Assembly: GCA_016212855.1 (NCBI GenBank)
Contig: JACRDP010000015.1
Location: forward strand, 47,412-111,411
Direction of reading: 5' to 3'
Origin: Elusimicrobiota bacterium
GTDB lineage: Bacteria > Elusimicrobiota > Elusimicrobia > UBA1565 > UBA9628
DNA: 64,000 bases
Shown here: positions 38,136 to 46,908 of the stretch, in pieces
Position numbering within the stretch: position 1 is the stretch's first letter
Layout of the letters: each line of letters begins with the position of its first letter
Notes under the pieces: generated by a model
The model's database searches: none
Seen by the model: the letters and a program-made list of their open reading frames with translations, nothing else
Told to the model about the DNA's origin: nothing
Program-made: the position numbers and the translations under genes

Positions 38136-40586
38136 TCAGCTCGCGGCCGGAGGCGCCGCGGCCGCTTGGGCGGCCAGGCGAGCGGCGATCTGCGCCGCGC
38201 GCAGGCCTTCGCCCTCGACACGGAGCTTCTCGCCCTCGTCTTTGGACACCGGCTTCAGGTTGCGACACTTTGGATAGCCGGGGCAGGTGAGAAAGAAGCC
38301 GCGCTTACCGACGCGCAGCCACATGTGCTTCTGGCACTTATTGCACGGGCGCGTGGTCTGAAGCGGGCGCGAGCCCTCGATCTTCTTGCCGTCGGCGTCG
38401 AGCGAGAAGGTGTTCTTGCACTCGGGGTAGCCGGAGCAGGCCATGAACTTGCCCTTGCGGCCGGTGCGGATGACCATGGGCTTGCCGCACAGGTCGCAGT
38501 TCTCCCCCGTCATCTCGAGGACGACCTTCTGGCCCTCGGGCGTCAGCTGGATCTTGCCCTTGCACTTGGGGAAGGTCGAGCAGGACAGGTACTTGCCGAA
38601 ACGGCTCTCGCGGATGAGCATGGGCGCCTTGCACACCGGGCACAGCTCGTCCGACATCTTGGGCTCGATGCGCGAGGCCTCCATCTCGGTCTCGGCGGCG
38701 ATGAGCGCCTTGGAGAACGGCCCGTAGAAGCTCTTGACCACGTCGGTCCAGCCCTGCGCGCCCTCGGCGATCTTGTCGAGGAGGGCCTCGACGTTCGCCG
38801 TATAGGTCAAGCTGACGACGTCGGGAAAGTGACCCTTGAGCTTCTCGGTCACGAGGATGCCGAGCTCGGTGGGGATGAGCTTGCGGTCCTTCATGTTGCG
38901 GCGAACGTAGCCGCGGTCGACGATGGTCTTGATCGTCGGCGCGTAGGTCGAGGGGCGGCCGATGCCGTGCTTTTCCATCGCGCGGATCAGGCTCGCCTCG
39001 TTGTAGTGCGGGGGCGGGCTCGTGCGGTGCTCCTCGGGCTTGAGCTCGACGAGCTTGAGGATGTCGCCTTCCTTGAGGGGCGGCAGGCGGCCCTCTTCCT
39101 CCTCGGGCTCCTCGTCGGGCTCCTCGTCGCCCTTCGGGGCGTCGCGGTACACGCGCAGGAAGCCTTCGCTCTTGAGCGTGCGGCCGGTGCAGTGGAACAG
39201 CGAGTCGCCGTTTTCGATGTCGGCCGAGGCGGTGTCGTAGGTGGCCTCGATCATCTGCGACGCGACGAACCGCTTCCAGATCAGCTCGTAGAGGCGGATC
39301 TGATCGGGATTGAGGAACTTGCGGACCTCGTCGGGGGTGCGCAGGACGGAGGTGGGCCGGATCGCTTCGTGGGCTTCCTGAGCGCCGCGCGACTTGGTCT
39401 GATACGTCGGCGGCTCGGCGGGACGGTAGGCCGCGCCGTAGGTCTCCTGCACGAAGTTGGCGCATTCCTCGGCCGCGGTCTTGGCGATCGAGAAGGAGTC
39501 GGTGCGCATGTAGGTGATGAGACCGGCCGGATCCTTGCCGCCCAGGTCGACGCCTTCGTAGAGGGACTGAGCGATGCGCATCGTGCGCTCGGCCGCGAAA
39601 CCCATCTTCTGAGAGGCGGCCTGCTGCAAAGTGGACGTCGAGAACGGAGGCGGCGGACGGCGGCGCACCTCTTTCTTCTCGACCTTCACCACCTTGAACA
39701 CGCCGCCCTGGACGATCTTGGAGACCGAGTCCATCTCTTCGGCGGTGCGGAGCGTCGTCGCCTTGACGCGGTACTGCTCGGAGAACAGGTCGTAGACGCG
39801 GGTGGTCTCGACCTTCTCCTTCTTCCATAAGGAGAGCTTCGCGTCGAACGACGGCGGCGCGCCGGGCTTCTCGAGCGCGGCGGTCAAGGTCCAGTAGCCG
39901 TCGGAGATGAAGTCTTTGATCTCATGCTCGCGCTCGGCGAGCAGGCGCACGGCGACGGACTGCACCCGGCCGGCGGAGAGGCCGCTTTGGATTTTAGTCC
40001 AGAGCAGCGGCGAGAGCTTGTAGCCCACGAGCCGGTCGATGATGCGCCGGGCCTGCTGGGCGTGCACGAGGTTCTCGTCGATCTGCCGCGGCTCGGCGAT
40101 CGCGGCCTTGATGGCGGTCGGGGTGATCTCGTGGAAGGTGATGCGTTTGACCTGGTCGGCCTTGAGCTTGAGCATGTCCGCCAGGTGCCAGGCGATGGAC
40201 TCTCCTTCGCGGTCATGGTCGGTCGCGAGGTAGACGAAGGCGGCCTTGGAGACCAAGGTCTTGAACTCGGCCAGGATTTTCTTCGCGCGGGGCAAAACGA
40301 CGTATTGGGGCGCGAAGTCGTCCTCGACGTTCACGCCGATCTTGCGCACCGGCAGGTCGCGCACATGGCCGAAGGACGACTTGACCACGAACTCGTTCTT
40401 AAGGAAGCGGGAGATGGTTCTTTCCTTGGCCGGAGACTCGACGACCAGGAGGCTGGGGCCCGTGCGCTTGTTTTTGCTCGCCTTTGCGGGCGCGGCCGCC
40501 TTCTCAGGCGCGGGCGCCGCGGCTTTGGTCTTGGCGGGCTTCTTCTCAGCGACTTTTTTCTCAGCGGCAGGCTTCTTTTTGGGCAT
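38136..40586 (-). CDS. topA: DNA topoisomerase I
   Basis: The 816-residue enzyme relaxes negative supercoils. A lysine/alanine/proline-rich extension of about 45 residues precedes the TOPRIM domain (SLLVVESPAKERTISRFL and ATDHDREGE). The active-site tyrosine is in LITYMRTDS. Three C-terminal four-cysteine zinc fingers are visible (CPVCKAPM, CDLCGKPM, CNKCQKHM). An alanine-rich tail ends the protein. The N-terminal extension is unusual in length but resembles basic tails that add nonspecific DNA affinity. The start overlaps the end of dprA by 26 bases. Confidence 0.95.
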   Translation of the reverse strand: MPKKKPAAEKKVAEKKPAKTKAAAPAPEKAAAPAKASKNKRTGPSLLVVESPAKERTISRFLKNEFVVKSSFGHVRDLPVRKIGVNVEDDFAPQYVVLPRAKKILAEFKTLVSKAAFVYLATDHDREGESIAWHLADMLKLKADQVKRITFHEITPTAIKAAIAEPRQIDENLVHAQQARRIIDRLVGYKLSPLLWTKIQSGLSAGRVQSVAVRLLAEREHEIKDFISDGYWTLTAALEKPGAPPSFDAKLSLWKKEKVETTRVYDLFSEQYRVKATTLRTAEEMDSVSKIVQGGVFKVVKVEKKEVRRRPPPPFSTSTLQQAASQKMGFAAERTMRIAQSLYEGVDLGGKDPAGLITYMRTDSFSIAKTAAEECANFVQETYGAAYRPAEPPTYQTKSRGAQEAHEAIRPTSVLRTPDEVRKFLNPDQIRLYELIWKRFVASQMIEATYDTASADIENGDSLFHCTGRTLKSEGFLRVYRDAPKGDEEPDEEPEEEEGRLPPLKEGDILKLVELKPEEHRTSPPPHYNEASLIRAMEKHGIGRPSTYAPTIKTIVDRGYVRRNMKDRKLIPTELGILVTEKLKGHFPDVVSLTYTANVEALLDKIAEGAQGWTDVVKSFYGPFSKALIAAETEMEASRIEPKMSDELCPVCKAPMLIRESRFGKYLSCSTFPKCKGKIQLTPEGQKVVLEMTGENCDLCGKPMVIRTGRKGKFMACSGYPECKNTFSLDADGKKIEGSRPLQTTRPCNKCQKHMWLRVGKRGFFLTCPGYPKCRNLKPVSKDEGEKLRVEGEGLRAAQIAARLAAQAAAAPPAAS

Positions 40587-41556
40587 ATCGTTGTCCAGGC
40601 ACGGAGATTACTCTTTCCTTTAACTCTAGACCGAACATTATAGAGGAAATAAGCGTGGTGTCAAGTCCTGACAGCTGTACCAGTTCATCTAAGGAGAGGG
40701 CGTCGGAGCCGAGCAAAGCCATGATCTTGGCCTCTTCTTCCGTCGGCGGCAGCGCCTGAGACGCCGGCCGGGGCGGAAGCTTCCTGGCCTGCAAAAGATG
40801 ACCGTCGGGAAGAGCCCCGAGGACGTCTTGGAGCTCGAGCGCCGGTCCCGCGCCGTCCCGAAGCAAAGTGTTCGGAGCCTCCGCCAAAACCGAGTCGGCG
40901 GGACACGGAACGGCCAAAACGGATCGGCCCTGCTCCAGGGCGCAGCGCGCGGTGATCATCGCGCCCGACTGATGGCGGCCCTCCACGACTACGGTCGCCC
41001 AGGACAAGCCGGACACGATGCGGTTGCGGCGCGGGAACGCGTCCCGAGTGGGCGGCGTGTCGAGAGGCCTCTCCGAGATCACCGCGCCCCCCTCCGCGAC
41101 GATCCGCCGCGCCAGGCCCAGGTTCTCGGCGGGATAGACGCGGGCCAGGCCCGTGCCCATCACCGCCCAGGTCGGAGCCCCGGCCCCGAGCGCGGCCAGA
41201 TGGGCCTCGGAATCGATGCCGCGGGCCAGTCCGCTGACGACGGTGAGGCCGGAGCGGGCGGCGTCGCCGGCCAAAGTCCGGGCCATGCGCCGGCCGTACA
41301 TCGAGGGCGCGCGCGTGCCGACGACGGCGACGGGAGGACCGCCGGCCAGACGGCCTTGGACGTAAAGCACGAGCGGCGGATCGTAGATCGAGGCGAGAAG
41401 ATCGGGGTACTCCGGGTCGCCGCGGACGATGACGTTCGCGCCCAGCTCGGCGCAGCGGCGCTCCTCGCGCGCGACGTCGAACGCGCGGTACGGACCGGCT
41501 CCCGCGTTCAAGCCGACCGCGCGGCGCTGACGCTCCGTCCAAGCCGGAACCGCCAC
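40561..41556 (-). CDS. dprA: DNA-processing protein DprA
   Basis: The 331-residue protein loads RecA on incoming single-stranded DNA during natural transformation. The Rossmann-like core is clear: VAVVGTRAPSMYGRR, VVSGLARGIDSEAH, MGTGLARVYPAEN, FPRRNRIVSGLS and VVEGRHQSGAMITARCALEQGR. A C-terminal winged-helix segment (EEEAKIMALLGSDALSLDELVQLSGL) is present. The start is a GTG at 41556. It precedes topA, and the competence gene comM lies three genes upstream, so a transformation function is plausible. Confidence 0.93.
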   Translation of the reverse strand: MAVPAWTERQRRAVGLNAGAGPYRAFDVAREERRCAELGANVIVRGDPEYPDLLASIYDPPLVLYVQGRLAGGPPVAVVGTRAPSMYGRRMARTLAGDAARSGLTVVSGLARGIDSEAHLAALGAGAPTWAVMGTGLARVYPAENLGLARRIVAEGGAVISERPLDTPPTRDAFPRRNRIVSGLSWATVVVEGRHQSGAMITARCALEQGRSVLAVPCPADSVLAEAPNTLLRDGAGPALELQDVLGALPDGHLLQARKLPPRPASQALPPTEEEAKIMALLGSDALSLDELVQLSGLDTTLISSIMFGLELKERVISVPGQRYAQKEACR

Positions 41557-41559
41557 GAG

Positions 41560-41949
41560 CTAGAGCAGTTCCTCGTTGAAGGGCTTTCGAGTGTAGGTGG
41601 CGGGCGTGTGAGCGGCGAAGGATTTCGAGGGCTGCGGCTGGGGAGTCCGTGAAACGGCGGAGGACGCCAAAGCGTCGACGCGGCGAAGGAGCTCGCTGTT
41701 GGTCGTGAGCGAACGCCATTCCGACGGAATGCGGCCGGCGGCGACGAGCAGCCCGACCGCGTCGGTCTCCAAGATTTCGGCGATCCTCCGCAATGTTTCC
41801 TCGTCGGACGGCGGATTGCGTTTGCCCATCAAGACCTTCGACAGGAAGGACGGATCGAGCTTGGCCTGGCGGCACAGCTCCCGCAAGCCCAGGCCCTTGA
41901 GCTTCATGGCCTCGGAGACGATGCGGGAGAACGCGGGAAGGGTCTTCAT
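41560..41949 (-). CDS. XRE-family helix-turn-helix protein
   Basis: The 129-residue protein has an HTH_3 domain in residues 8-72 (LGLRELCRQAKLDPSFLSKVLMGKRNPP, then ETLRRIAEIL). The rest is proline and serine-rich and probably disordered. Its ATG overlaps the TPR gene stop by four bases and dprA follows after three bases, so it is made together with comM and dprA. It could regulate this group; no target site is visible. Confidence 0.8.
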   Translation of the reverse strand: MKTLPAFSRIVSEAMKLKGLGLRELCRQAKLDPSFLSKVLMGKRNPPSDEETLRRIAEILETDAVGLLVAAGRIPSEWRSLTTNSELLRRVDALASSAVSRTPQPQPSKSFAAHTPATYTRKPFNEELL

Positions 41950-42329
41950 TTGAATTTGATGTACTCCAGCTTCTGCTCGGCGGCCCGGCGCTCCTTGTCG
42001 TCGGGGAATTCCTCGATGAAGCGCGTCAGCGACTGGCGCGCGGTCTCCCAGTCGCGGTTCTCCTCGGCGGCCGAGGCCAGGCGCCGCAGCCCCGGCCCGG
42101 TGTAGGGCCCCGTGGAGTAGTCGGTGAGGAGCTGGGTGAACGCTTCCTGGGCCTTGGGGTATTCGGCGCGCTGATAGTAGACGAGGCCGACGTAATAGTC
42201 GGCGGCGGGAGCCCACTTCGCCTGCGGATTCTTGTGCGCGTAGACGAGCGTGTCGGCGAAGTTGAAACGGCTGCTGGCGTACCAGTAGGTCCCGTACAGG
42301 ATCGCGAAGACGACCATTAGTTTTTTCAA
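41946..42329 (-). CDS. Small membrane-anchored TPR protein
   Basis: The 127-residue product begins at TTG 42329, which overlaps the comM stop and has GGAGG seven bases upstream. It starts KKLMVVFAILYGTYWYA, one membrane segment or signal anchor, followed by two to three TPR helices (ADYYVGLVYYQRAEYPKAQEAF, ENRDWETARQSLTRFIEEFPDD). BamD- and YbgF-like TPR proteins have this plan but are longer. It may be an envelope scaffold; function unknown. Confidence 0.65.
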   Translation of the reverse strand: MKKLMVVFAILYGTYWYASSRFNFADTLVYAHKNPQAKWAPAADYYVGLVYYQRAEYPKAQEAFTQLLTDYSTGPYTGPGLRRLASAAEENRDWETARQSLTRFIEEFPDDKERRAAEQKLEYIKFK

Positions 42330-43861
42330 GCGACTGCCTCCAGATTCGACCGCAGACGGTCGAGGCCGCGCAACGAAGCGGCCTCCAAAATGGCGCCGGC
42401 TCCCACCGAATCGTGATTCGCCAAATCGGCGATCGTGCGCGCCACGCGCGTGACCCGGTCCAGCGCCCGCGCCGACAGCACGGTCTTGCGCTCGACGGCG
42501 GCGAGAGCGGCGAGCGCCTCGGGCCGCACGTCGGCCCCGCGACGAAACGTCGCGGCGTCGACGAAGGCGTTGAGCGGCGACGAAGACCCCGCCCATCTCC
42601 TGTGCTGGCGTTCGCGCGCGGCCGCGACGCGCTCGCGCACGCGCGCCGAATCGTCGCCCGCCGGTTTCGCGCGCGCCCAGTCCTCGAAAGCGACGGCCGC
42701 GGTCTCGACCTGCAGGTCGATGCGGTCGATGAGAGGCCCGGACAGGCGAGCGAGATAGTGCGCGGTCTGGCCGGGTGTGCAGGCGCATTTCTTACGCGGA
42801 TGGCCGCGCCACCCGCAGGGGCAGGGGTTGGCCGCGGCGACGAAGATGAAGCGGGCCGGATACTCGTGAACGTCGCGCGCGCGCGCGACGCTGACGCGCC
42901 GGTCCTCGAGCGGCTGGCGCAGGGACTCGAGCGCCGGCCGGGAGAACTCGGCCAGCTCATCGAGAAACAGCACGCCGCCGTGGGCGAGGCAGGCCTCCCC
43001 GGCGCGCGAGAACGGGCCGCCGCCGACGAGGGCGGCGGCCGAGCTGCCGTGATGCGGCGCGCGGAAGGGCCGCTCCTTCACGAGCCCCGGCGTGGCGCGG
43101 CCGCAGGCCGACTGGACCATGGTGACCTCGAGCGCCTCCTCGGCCGTCATCGGCGGCAGGATTCCGGGAAGGCGCCGGGCGAGCATGGACTTGCCGGTTC
43201 CGGGCGCGCCGACGAACAGGAGATTGTGGCCGCCCGCCGCGGAGAGCTCCAGCGCGCGCTTGGCCGCGTTTTGACCGCGGACGTCGGACAGTTCCAGCAC
43301 GGGCGCGTCCGCGACGACCCGTGCGGCCTCCGTACGCAGACGCGCTTTCGCCCCTCCCGCGAGCTCCGCGGCTTCGCGCAGATCGGACACGGGCAGGACG
43401 GCGATCCCGGCCGCGCGCGCCTCCTCGGCGTTCGCCTCGGGAACCATGATCGCCGCGAAGCCCTCGGCCTTGGCCCGCGCCGCCATCGCCAGCACGCCCG
43501 GCACGGGGCGCACGCGCCCGTCGAGCGACAGCTCGCCGACCGCGCACCATCGCTTCATCAAATCGCCTTCGGCGATTTGACCGCTAGCGGCCAGCACCGC
43601 GAGCGCGATCGGCAGCTCGTAGTGACTGCCCTGCTTGCGCGGGCGCGCGGGCGACAAATTAACGGTCACGCGCCGGTTGGGCATCGCGTAGCCGGAGTTG
43701 CGCAGAGCGGCGGCGACTCGTTCCCGGGCTTCGCGCACGGCGTCGTCGGGAAGGCCGACCGTCGAGAAGCCGGGCAGGCCGCCGGCGAGATCGAGTTCCA
43801 CGAGGACGGGATACCCGTCGACGCCTTTGAGCCCCATCGCGTGCACACGGGCCAGGCTCAT
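42326..43861 (-). CDS. comM: Competence-related AAA+ ATPase ComM (YifB, Mg-chelatase-like)
   Basis: The 511-residue protein is a hexameric helicase that promotes branch migration in natural transformation. The N-terminal domain (1-170) begins with SLARVHAMGLKG and has VTVNLSPARPRKQGS. Walker A is VGAPGTGKS (218-226); GGVLFLDELAEF is Walker B. A zinc-finger-like CPCGWRGHPRKKCACTPG precedes the sensor region. Length is typical. The start at 43861 overlaps the lipoprotein gene stop. With dprA and pilT in the same gene run, it supports a DNA-uptake theme. Confidence 0.93.
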   Translation of the reverse strand: MSLARVHAMGLKGVDGYPVLVELDLAGGLPGFSTVGLPDDAVREARERVAAALRNSGYAMPNRRVTVNLSPARPRKQGSHYELPIALAVLAASGQIAEGDLMKRWCAVGELSLDGRVRPVPGVLAMAARAKAEGFAAIMVPEANAEEARAAGIAVLPVSDLREAAELAGGAKARLRTEAARVVADAPVLELSDVRGQNAAKRALELSAAGGHNLLFVGAPGTGKSMLARRLPGILPPMTAEEALEVTMVQSACGRATPGLVKERPFRAPHHGSSAAALVGGGPFSRAGEACLAHGGVLFLDELAEFSRPALESLRQPLEDRRVSVARARDVHEYPARFIFVAAANPCPCGWRGHPRKKCACTPGQTAHYLARLSGPLIDRIDLQVETAAVAFEDWARAKPAGDDSARVRERVAAARERQHRRWAGSSSPLNAFVDAATFRRGADVRPEALAALAAVERKTVLSARALDRVTRVARTIADLANHDSVGAGAILEAASLRGLDRLRSNLEAVA

Positions 43862-44916
43862 TCGCCCCTCCGGGGAATCTCCACGGCGAGGCGGCCGTCG
43901 TCGGGCTCCACCGACAGCAAGGTCAAAGTCGAATCGGCGCGCAGCAGCCGCGCGGCCAGGCCGTCGATCCGGAGGCCGGCCAGGAACACGCGCAGGACCA
44001 CGGTCTCCTCCTCGCCGCGCCAATTCGCGAGATAAGCTCCGGCGACGCCCTCGACCCCGCGCACCGCCGCGAGCAGGGCCTTGAGCCGCGCCGCGTCGTG
44101 CGCGCCGCTGACGAACACGGCGCCCTGCGAGCGGCCGCCGAGCGACTCCGTGATCGCCGACGCGGCCTTCCCGGCCGCCTCCTCTCCGACGTGCTCGAGG
44201 GCCTTGCCGCGGGCCGCCGCCGAGGAGACGTCGAGCGTGTTCGCCTCGGACCGGGACTGCGCGACCGGAGCGGCGTCGCTCACCGTGTACGCGTCGGCGA
44301 GCAAGGTCGCGTGCGCGCGCCAGGCGCCGCTGAGCGGCACGCGCTCGACGCTCGAAGACGCGGCCCCTCTCAGCAGCCAATCCGCGCCGAGGCGGGCCGC
44401 GCCGGCGGCGAGAGCGGCCGGCTCGGAGCCTTTCGCTTGAAAGTTGTTCATGTTGTCGCGCCCGTCGATGGCGGTGATGCCGCGCGCGTACAGGCCTCGC
44501 CGCACGGTGTCGCCGGCGGTGCCGATTCCCAGCAGGCCCAGGGGCTCGGACACGAGCAGCAGCACGCGCGGCTCGTGCGCGGGAAAACCCTTCGGACGCA
44601 GCAGCCCTTCCTGATCGAGCGCGGCGAGCACCTTGCCGAACTTCACCTCGATGACGCCCGCGCCGCGCTTCCACCGCGCGCGGCCGGTGAGCTCGCCGGC
44701 CTTCGCCCCGAGCGCCCCGGCCATGCGCGCGGACTCCGCGGAGCCCGGCGCCAGGAACAGCTCGAGCGAGCCGGTCACGGCGTCGCGCCGCGCCGCGTCC
44801 AGGCTGGGACCCGCCGCGGGCACCGCGGCCCCCTCCTTCGTCATGCCCGGCTTCAGCCGCCCGAAGGCGCAGGCGCCGAGTAAAAGCGGCGCGGCCAGGG
44901 CCGCGAGGCGCTTCAT
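43858..44916 (-). CDS. Lipoprotein of unknown function
   Basis: The 352-residue protein has a lipobox in its signal peptide (LAAPLLLGAC, cysteine 16), so it is a periplasm-facing lipoprotein. The body is alpha/beta with no family that I recognise with certainty. The middle phrase LLLVSEPLGLLGIGTAGDTVRRGLYARGI recalls FlgT/CsgG-like periplasmic domains. It overlaps both neighbours by four bases (sensor kinase upstream, comM downstream), so it is firmly part of this operon. A link to the envelope or the pilus is possible but unproven. Confidence 0.6.
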   Translation of the reverse strand: MKRLAALAAPLLLGACAFGRLKPGMTKEGAAVPAAGPSLDAARRDAVTGSLELFLAPGSAESARMAGALGAKAGELTGRARWKRGAGVIEVKFGKVLAALDQEGLLRPKGFPAHEPRVLLLVSEPLGLLGIGTAGDTVRRGLYARGITAIDGRDNMNNFQAKGSEPAALAAGAARLGADWLLRGAASSSVERVPLSGAWRAHATLLADAYTVSDAAPVAQSRSEANTLDVSSAAARGKALEHVGEEAAGKAASAITESLGGRSQGAVFVSGAHDAARLKALLAAVRGVEGVAGAYLANWRGEEETVVLRVFLAGLRIDGLAARLLRADSTLTLLSVEPDDGRLAVEIPRRGE

Positions 44917-46862
44917 GCGCCGGCCTCCTGCTCGCGTCCGGCCGCGGGGACGACGAAGTGGAAGGTCGTGCCCTTGCCCAGCTCGGACTCAAGCCAGATC
45001 TTCCCGCCGTGCTTGTCGACGACCTCGCGCGCGATGGCCAGGCCGAGGCCGGTGCCCGGGGCGTTGACCTCGGCGCGGTTGCCCGCCCGATAGAAGCGCT
45101 CGAAGACCTTCTCGCGGTCCTCCGGAGGAATGCCGATCCCGTCGTCGGAGACCGACACCATCACGAATTCGCCCTTATCCTGCATGTTCACACGCACGCG
45201 CCCGCCGGGATGCGTGAACTTGATCGCGTTGGAGACGAGGTTGTCGAGCACGAGGTGCAGCCAGCGCTCGTCGCCCAGGGCCTTGGGCAAAGCCGCCGGG
45301 ACGGCCACGGACAGAGTCTTGCCCGCCTCGGCCGCCGCGGGCTGATGATTCTCCACCGACTCGGCCACCAGCTTGCCCAGGTCGAGGGGGGCCGGTTGCA
45401 TCCGTGCTCCCCCCTCCAGGCGCGAGAGGTCGAGCAGGTCGGAGACGAGCCCCGACAGCCTTTTCGACGCGGCCTTCGCGATATTGAGAAATTTCATTTG
45501 TTGCGCGTTGAGCGGTCCCGTGTCGCCCTCCAGCATCACGGTCAAAAACCCCGAGATCGTGGTCAGCGGCGTCTTGAACTCGTGGCTGACGGTCGAGACG
45601 AACTCATCCTTCATACGATTGAGGGTGGCCAATTGTTCCGCGGTCTTGGCCAAACGGCGGTTCAAAATGGCGGCCTCCACGATGATCGCCGCCTCCTCCG
45701 CGATGACCGAGACCAAGGTGATCTGCTCGTCGTTGAACGCCCTCTTGCGCCGGCTGCCGACGCGCATCACGCCGATGCAGCGGTCCTCCAAAACGAGGGG
45801 CACGACCATGAGCGAGTGGACCTTCCACATCTTTGCGTAGTGCGCGTTGACCTGCGGGTCGTTCTGGGCGTCCTCGGTCACGAACAGGCGCCGGGTCTTG
45901 AACACGCGCACGGAGGACGACGTCTCGTCGCTCAGCGCGAGACGGTACAGCAGCTCCTCGCCCTCGAGCCCGAACGCGCCGGGCTGGGTGACGAGCTCGC
46001 CGGTGCCTTCGTCGAGGATCAGGAAGGCCACCAGGTCGGCCTCGAGCGCCTTGGCCACGATCGTCACGATCGCGGCCAAGGTCGAGGGCGCTTGGCTCGC
46101 GCGCGTGCTCAGCGCGCCGGCGACGTCGTGCAAGGTCTTGATCTCCTTCGACTTCCGGATGAGCCGCTCGTGGGCCTGGGTGAGCTCCTCCATCGCGACC
46201 GACAGCCCGCCCTGCAGCTTCTCCCGGTTCGCCGTCAGCTCGGTCAGGCCCGCGGCGAACGACGCGGCGGATCTTAACGCCGAGGCCGCAAGGCGCAGAC
46301 GCGGCTCGAGCGTGTCGCCCTCCTCCTCCGGTCCGGAGCGCACGGCCAGCACGACGCCGGCGCCGAGCTCGTCGCTCCAGCCTCCCGCCGTCGCGGCGCT
46401 GTAGCCCTGTTGGGCGAGCGCACGAACGAGCGCGTCGTCCTCGCCCGACACGCCATCGCCGAGGCTCCAGGACGAGCTGCCCGAGGCCACGGCGCGGGAG
46501 AGCAGGCCGCGATCGAACCGGAACGACTTCAGCTCGAGCCGCGCCCACGGCCCGCCCCGGTGGGCGAGCAAAGAGGCGCTCCCGTCCGGGCGACGGGCGA
46601 AGGCGGCCAAGGTCAGCTCCGGCCGGCGGCGGTGAATCGCGCCGAGCGCGCGCCCGGCCGCCTCCTCGAGCGAGTGGCCCGGACGGTGGATGACGTCGCC
46701 CAGGTCGAGCACTTCGGCGGCGAACGAATTGAGGTCGGCGATCTCCGCGCGCAGCGCTCGGGCCGAGCGCTCGAGCGGCAGAAGCCGGCGGAAGGCGAAC
46801 CACCACCACAGAAGCGCGGCCGCGCAGAGAGACGAGAGGATGCCGGCGACGACCGCGGGCAT
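44913..46862 (-). CDS. GAF-domain sensor histidine kinase
   Basis: The 649-residue protein has a membrane segment at residues 4-25 with three tryptophans, a weak first GAF-like region (50-205), a clear GAF domain (250-400) and a HisKA domain with the phospho-accepting His427 in VSTVSHEFKTPL. The HATPase domain has DDGIGIPPEDREKVFERFYR and GTGLGLAIAREVV. No receiver domain or response regulator gene is adjacent. The start could be ATG 46862 or the GTG one codon earlier; longer upstream frames overlap the preceding gene. It lies between the DnaA-like gene and a lipoprotein gene and may sense redox or small molecules via GAF. Confidence 0.85.
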   Translation of the reverse strand: MPAVVAGILSSLCAAALLWWWFAFRRLLPLERSARALRAEIADLNSFAAEVLDLGDVIHRPGHSLEEAAGRALGAIHRRRPELTLAAFARRPDGSASLLAHRGGPWARLELKSFRFDRGLLSRAVASGSSSWSLGDGVSGEDDALVRALAQQGYSAATAGGWSDELGAGVVLAVRSGPEEEGDTLEPRLRLAASALRSAASFAAGLTELTANREKLQGGLSVAMEELTQAHERLIRKSKEIKTLHDVAGALSTRASQAPSTLAAIVTIVAKALEADLVAFLILDEGTGELVTQPGAFGLEGEELLYRLALSDETSSSVRVFKTRRLFVTEDAQNDPQVNAHYAKMWKVHSLMVVPLVLEDRCIGVMRVGSRRKRAFNDEQITLVSVIAEEAAIIVEAAILNRRLAKTAEQLATLNRMKDEFVSTVSHEFKTPLTTISGFLTVMLEGDTGPLNAQQMKFLNIAKAASKRLSGLVSDLLDLSRLEGGARMQPAPLDLGKLVAESVENHQPAAAEAGKTLSVAVPAALPKALGDERWLHLVLDNLVSNAIKFTHPGGRVRVNMQDKGEFVMVSVSDDGIGIPPEDREKVFERFYRAGNRAEVNAPGTGLGLAIAREVVDKHGGKIWLESELGKGTTFHFVVPAAGREQEAGA

Positions 46863-46908
46863 CACGGTTTTCTTCCCGTATCCTTCGGAATCAAACCATT
46901 TCCTTCGG

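Noticed and set aside
38166..39830. Plus-strand open frame opposite topA
   Set aside because: Antisense to a clear topoisomerase with all motifs.
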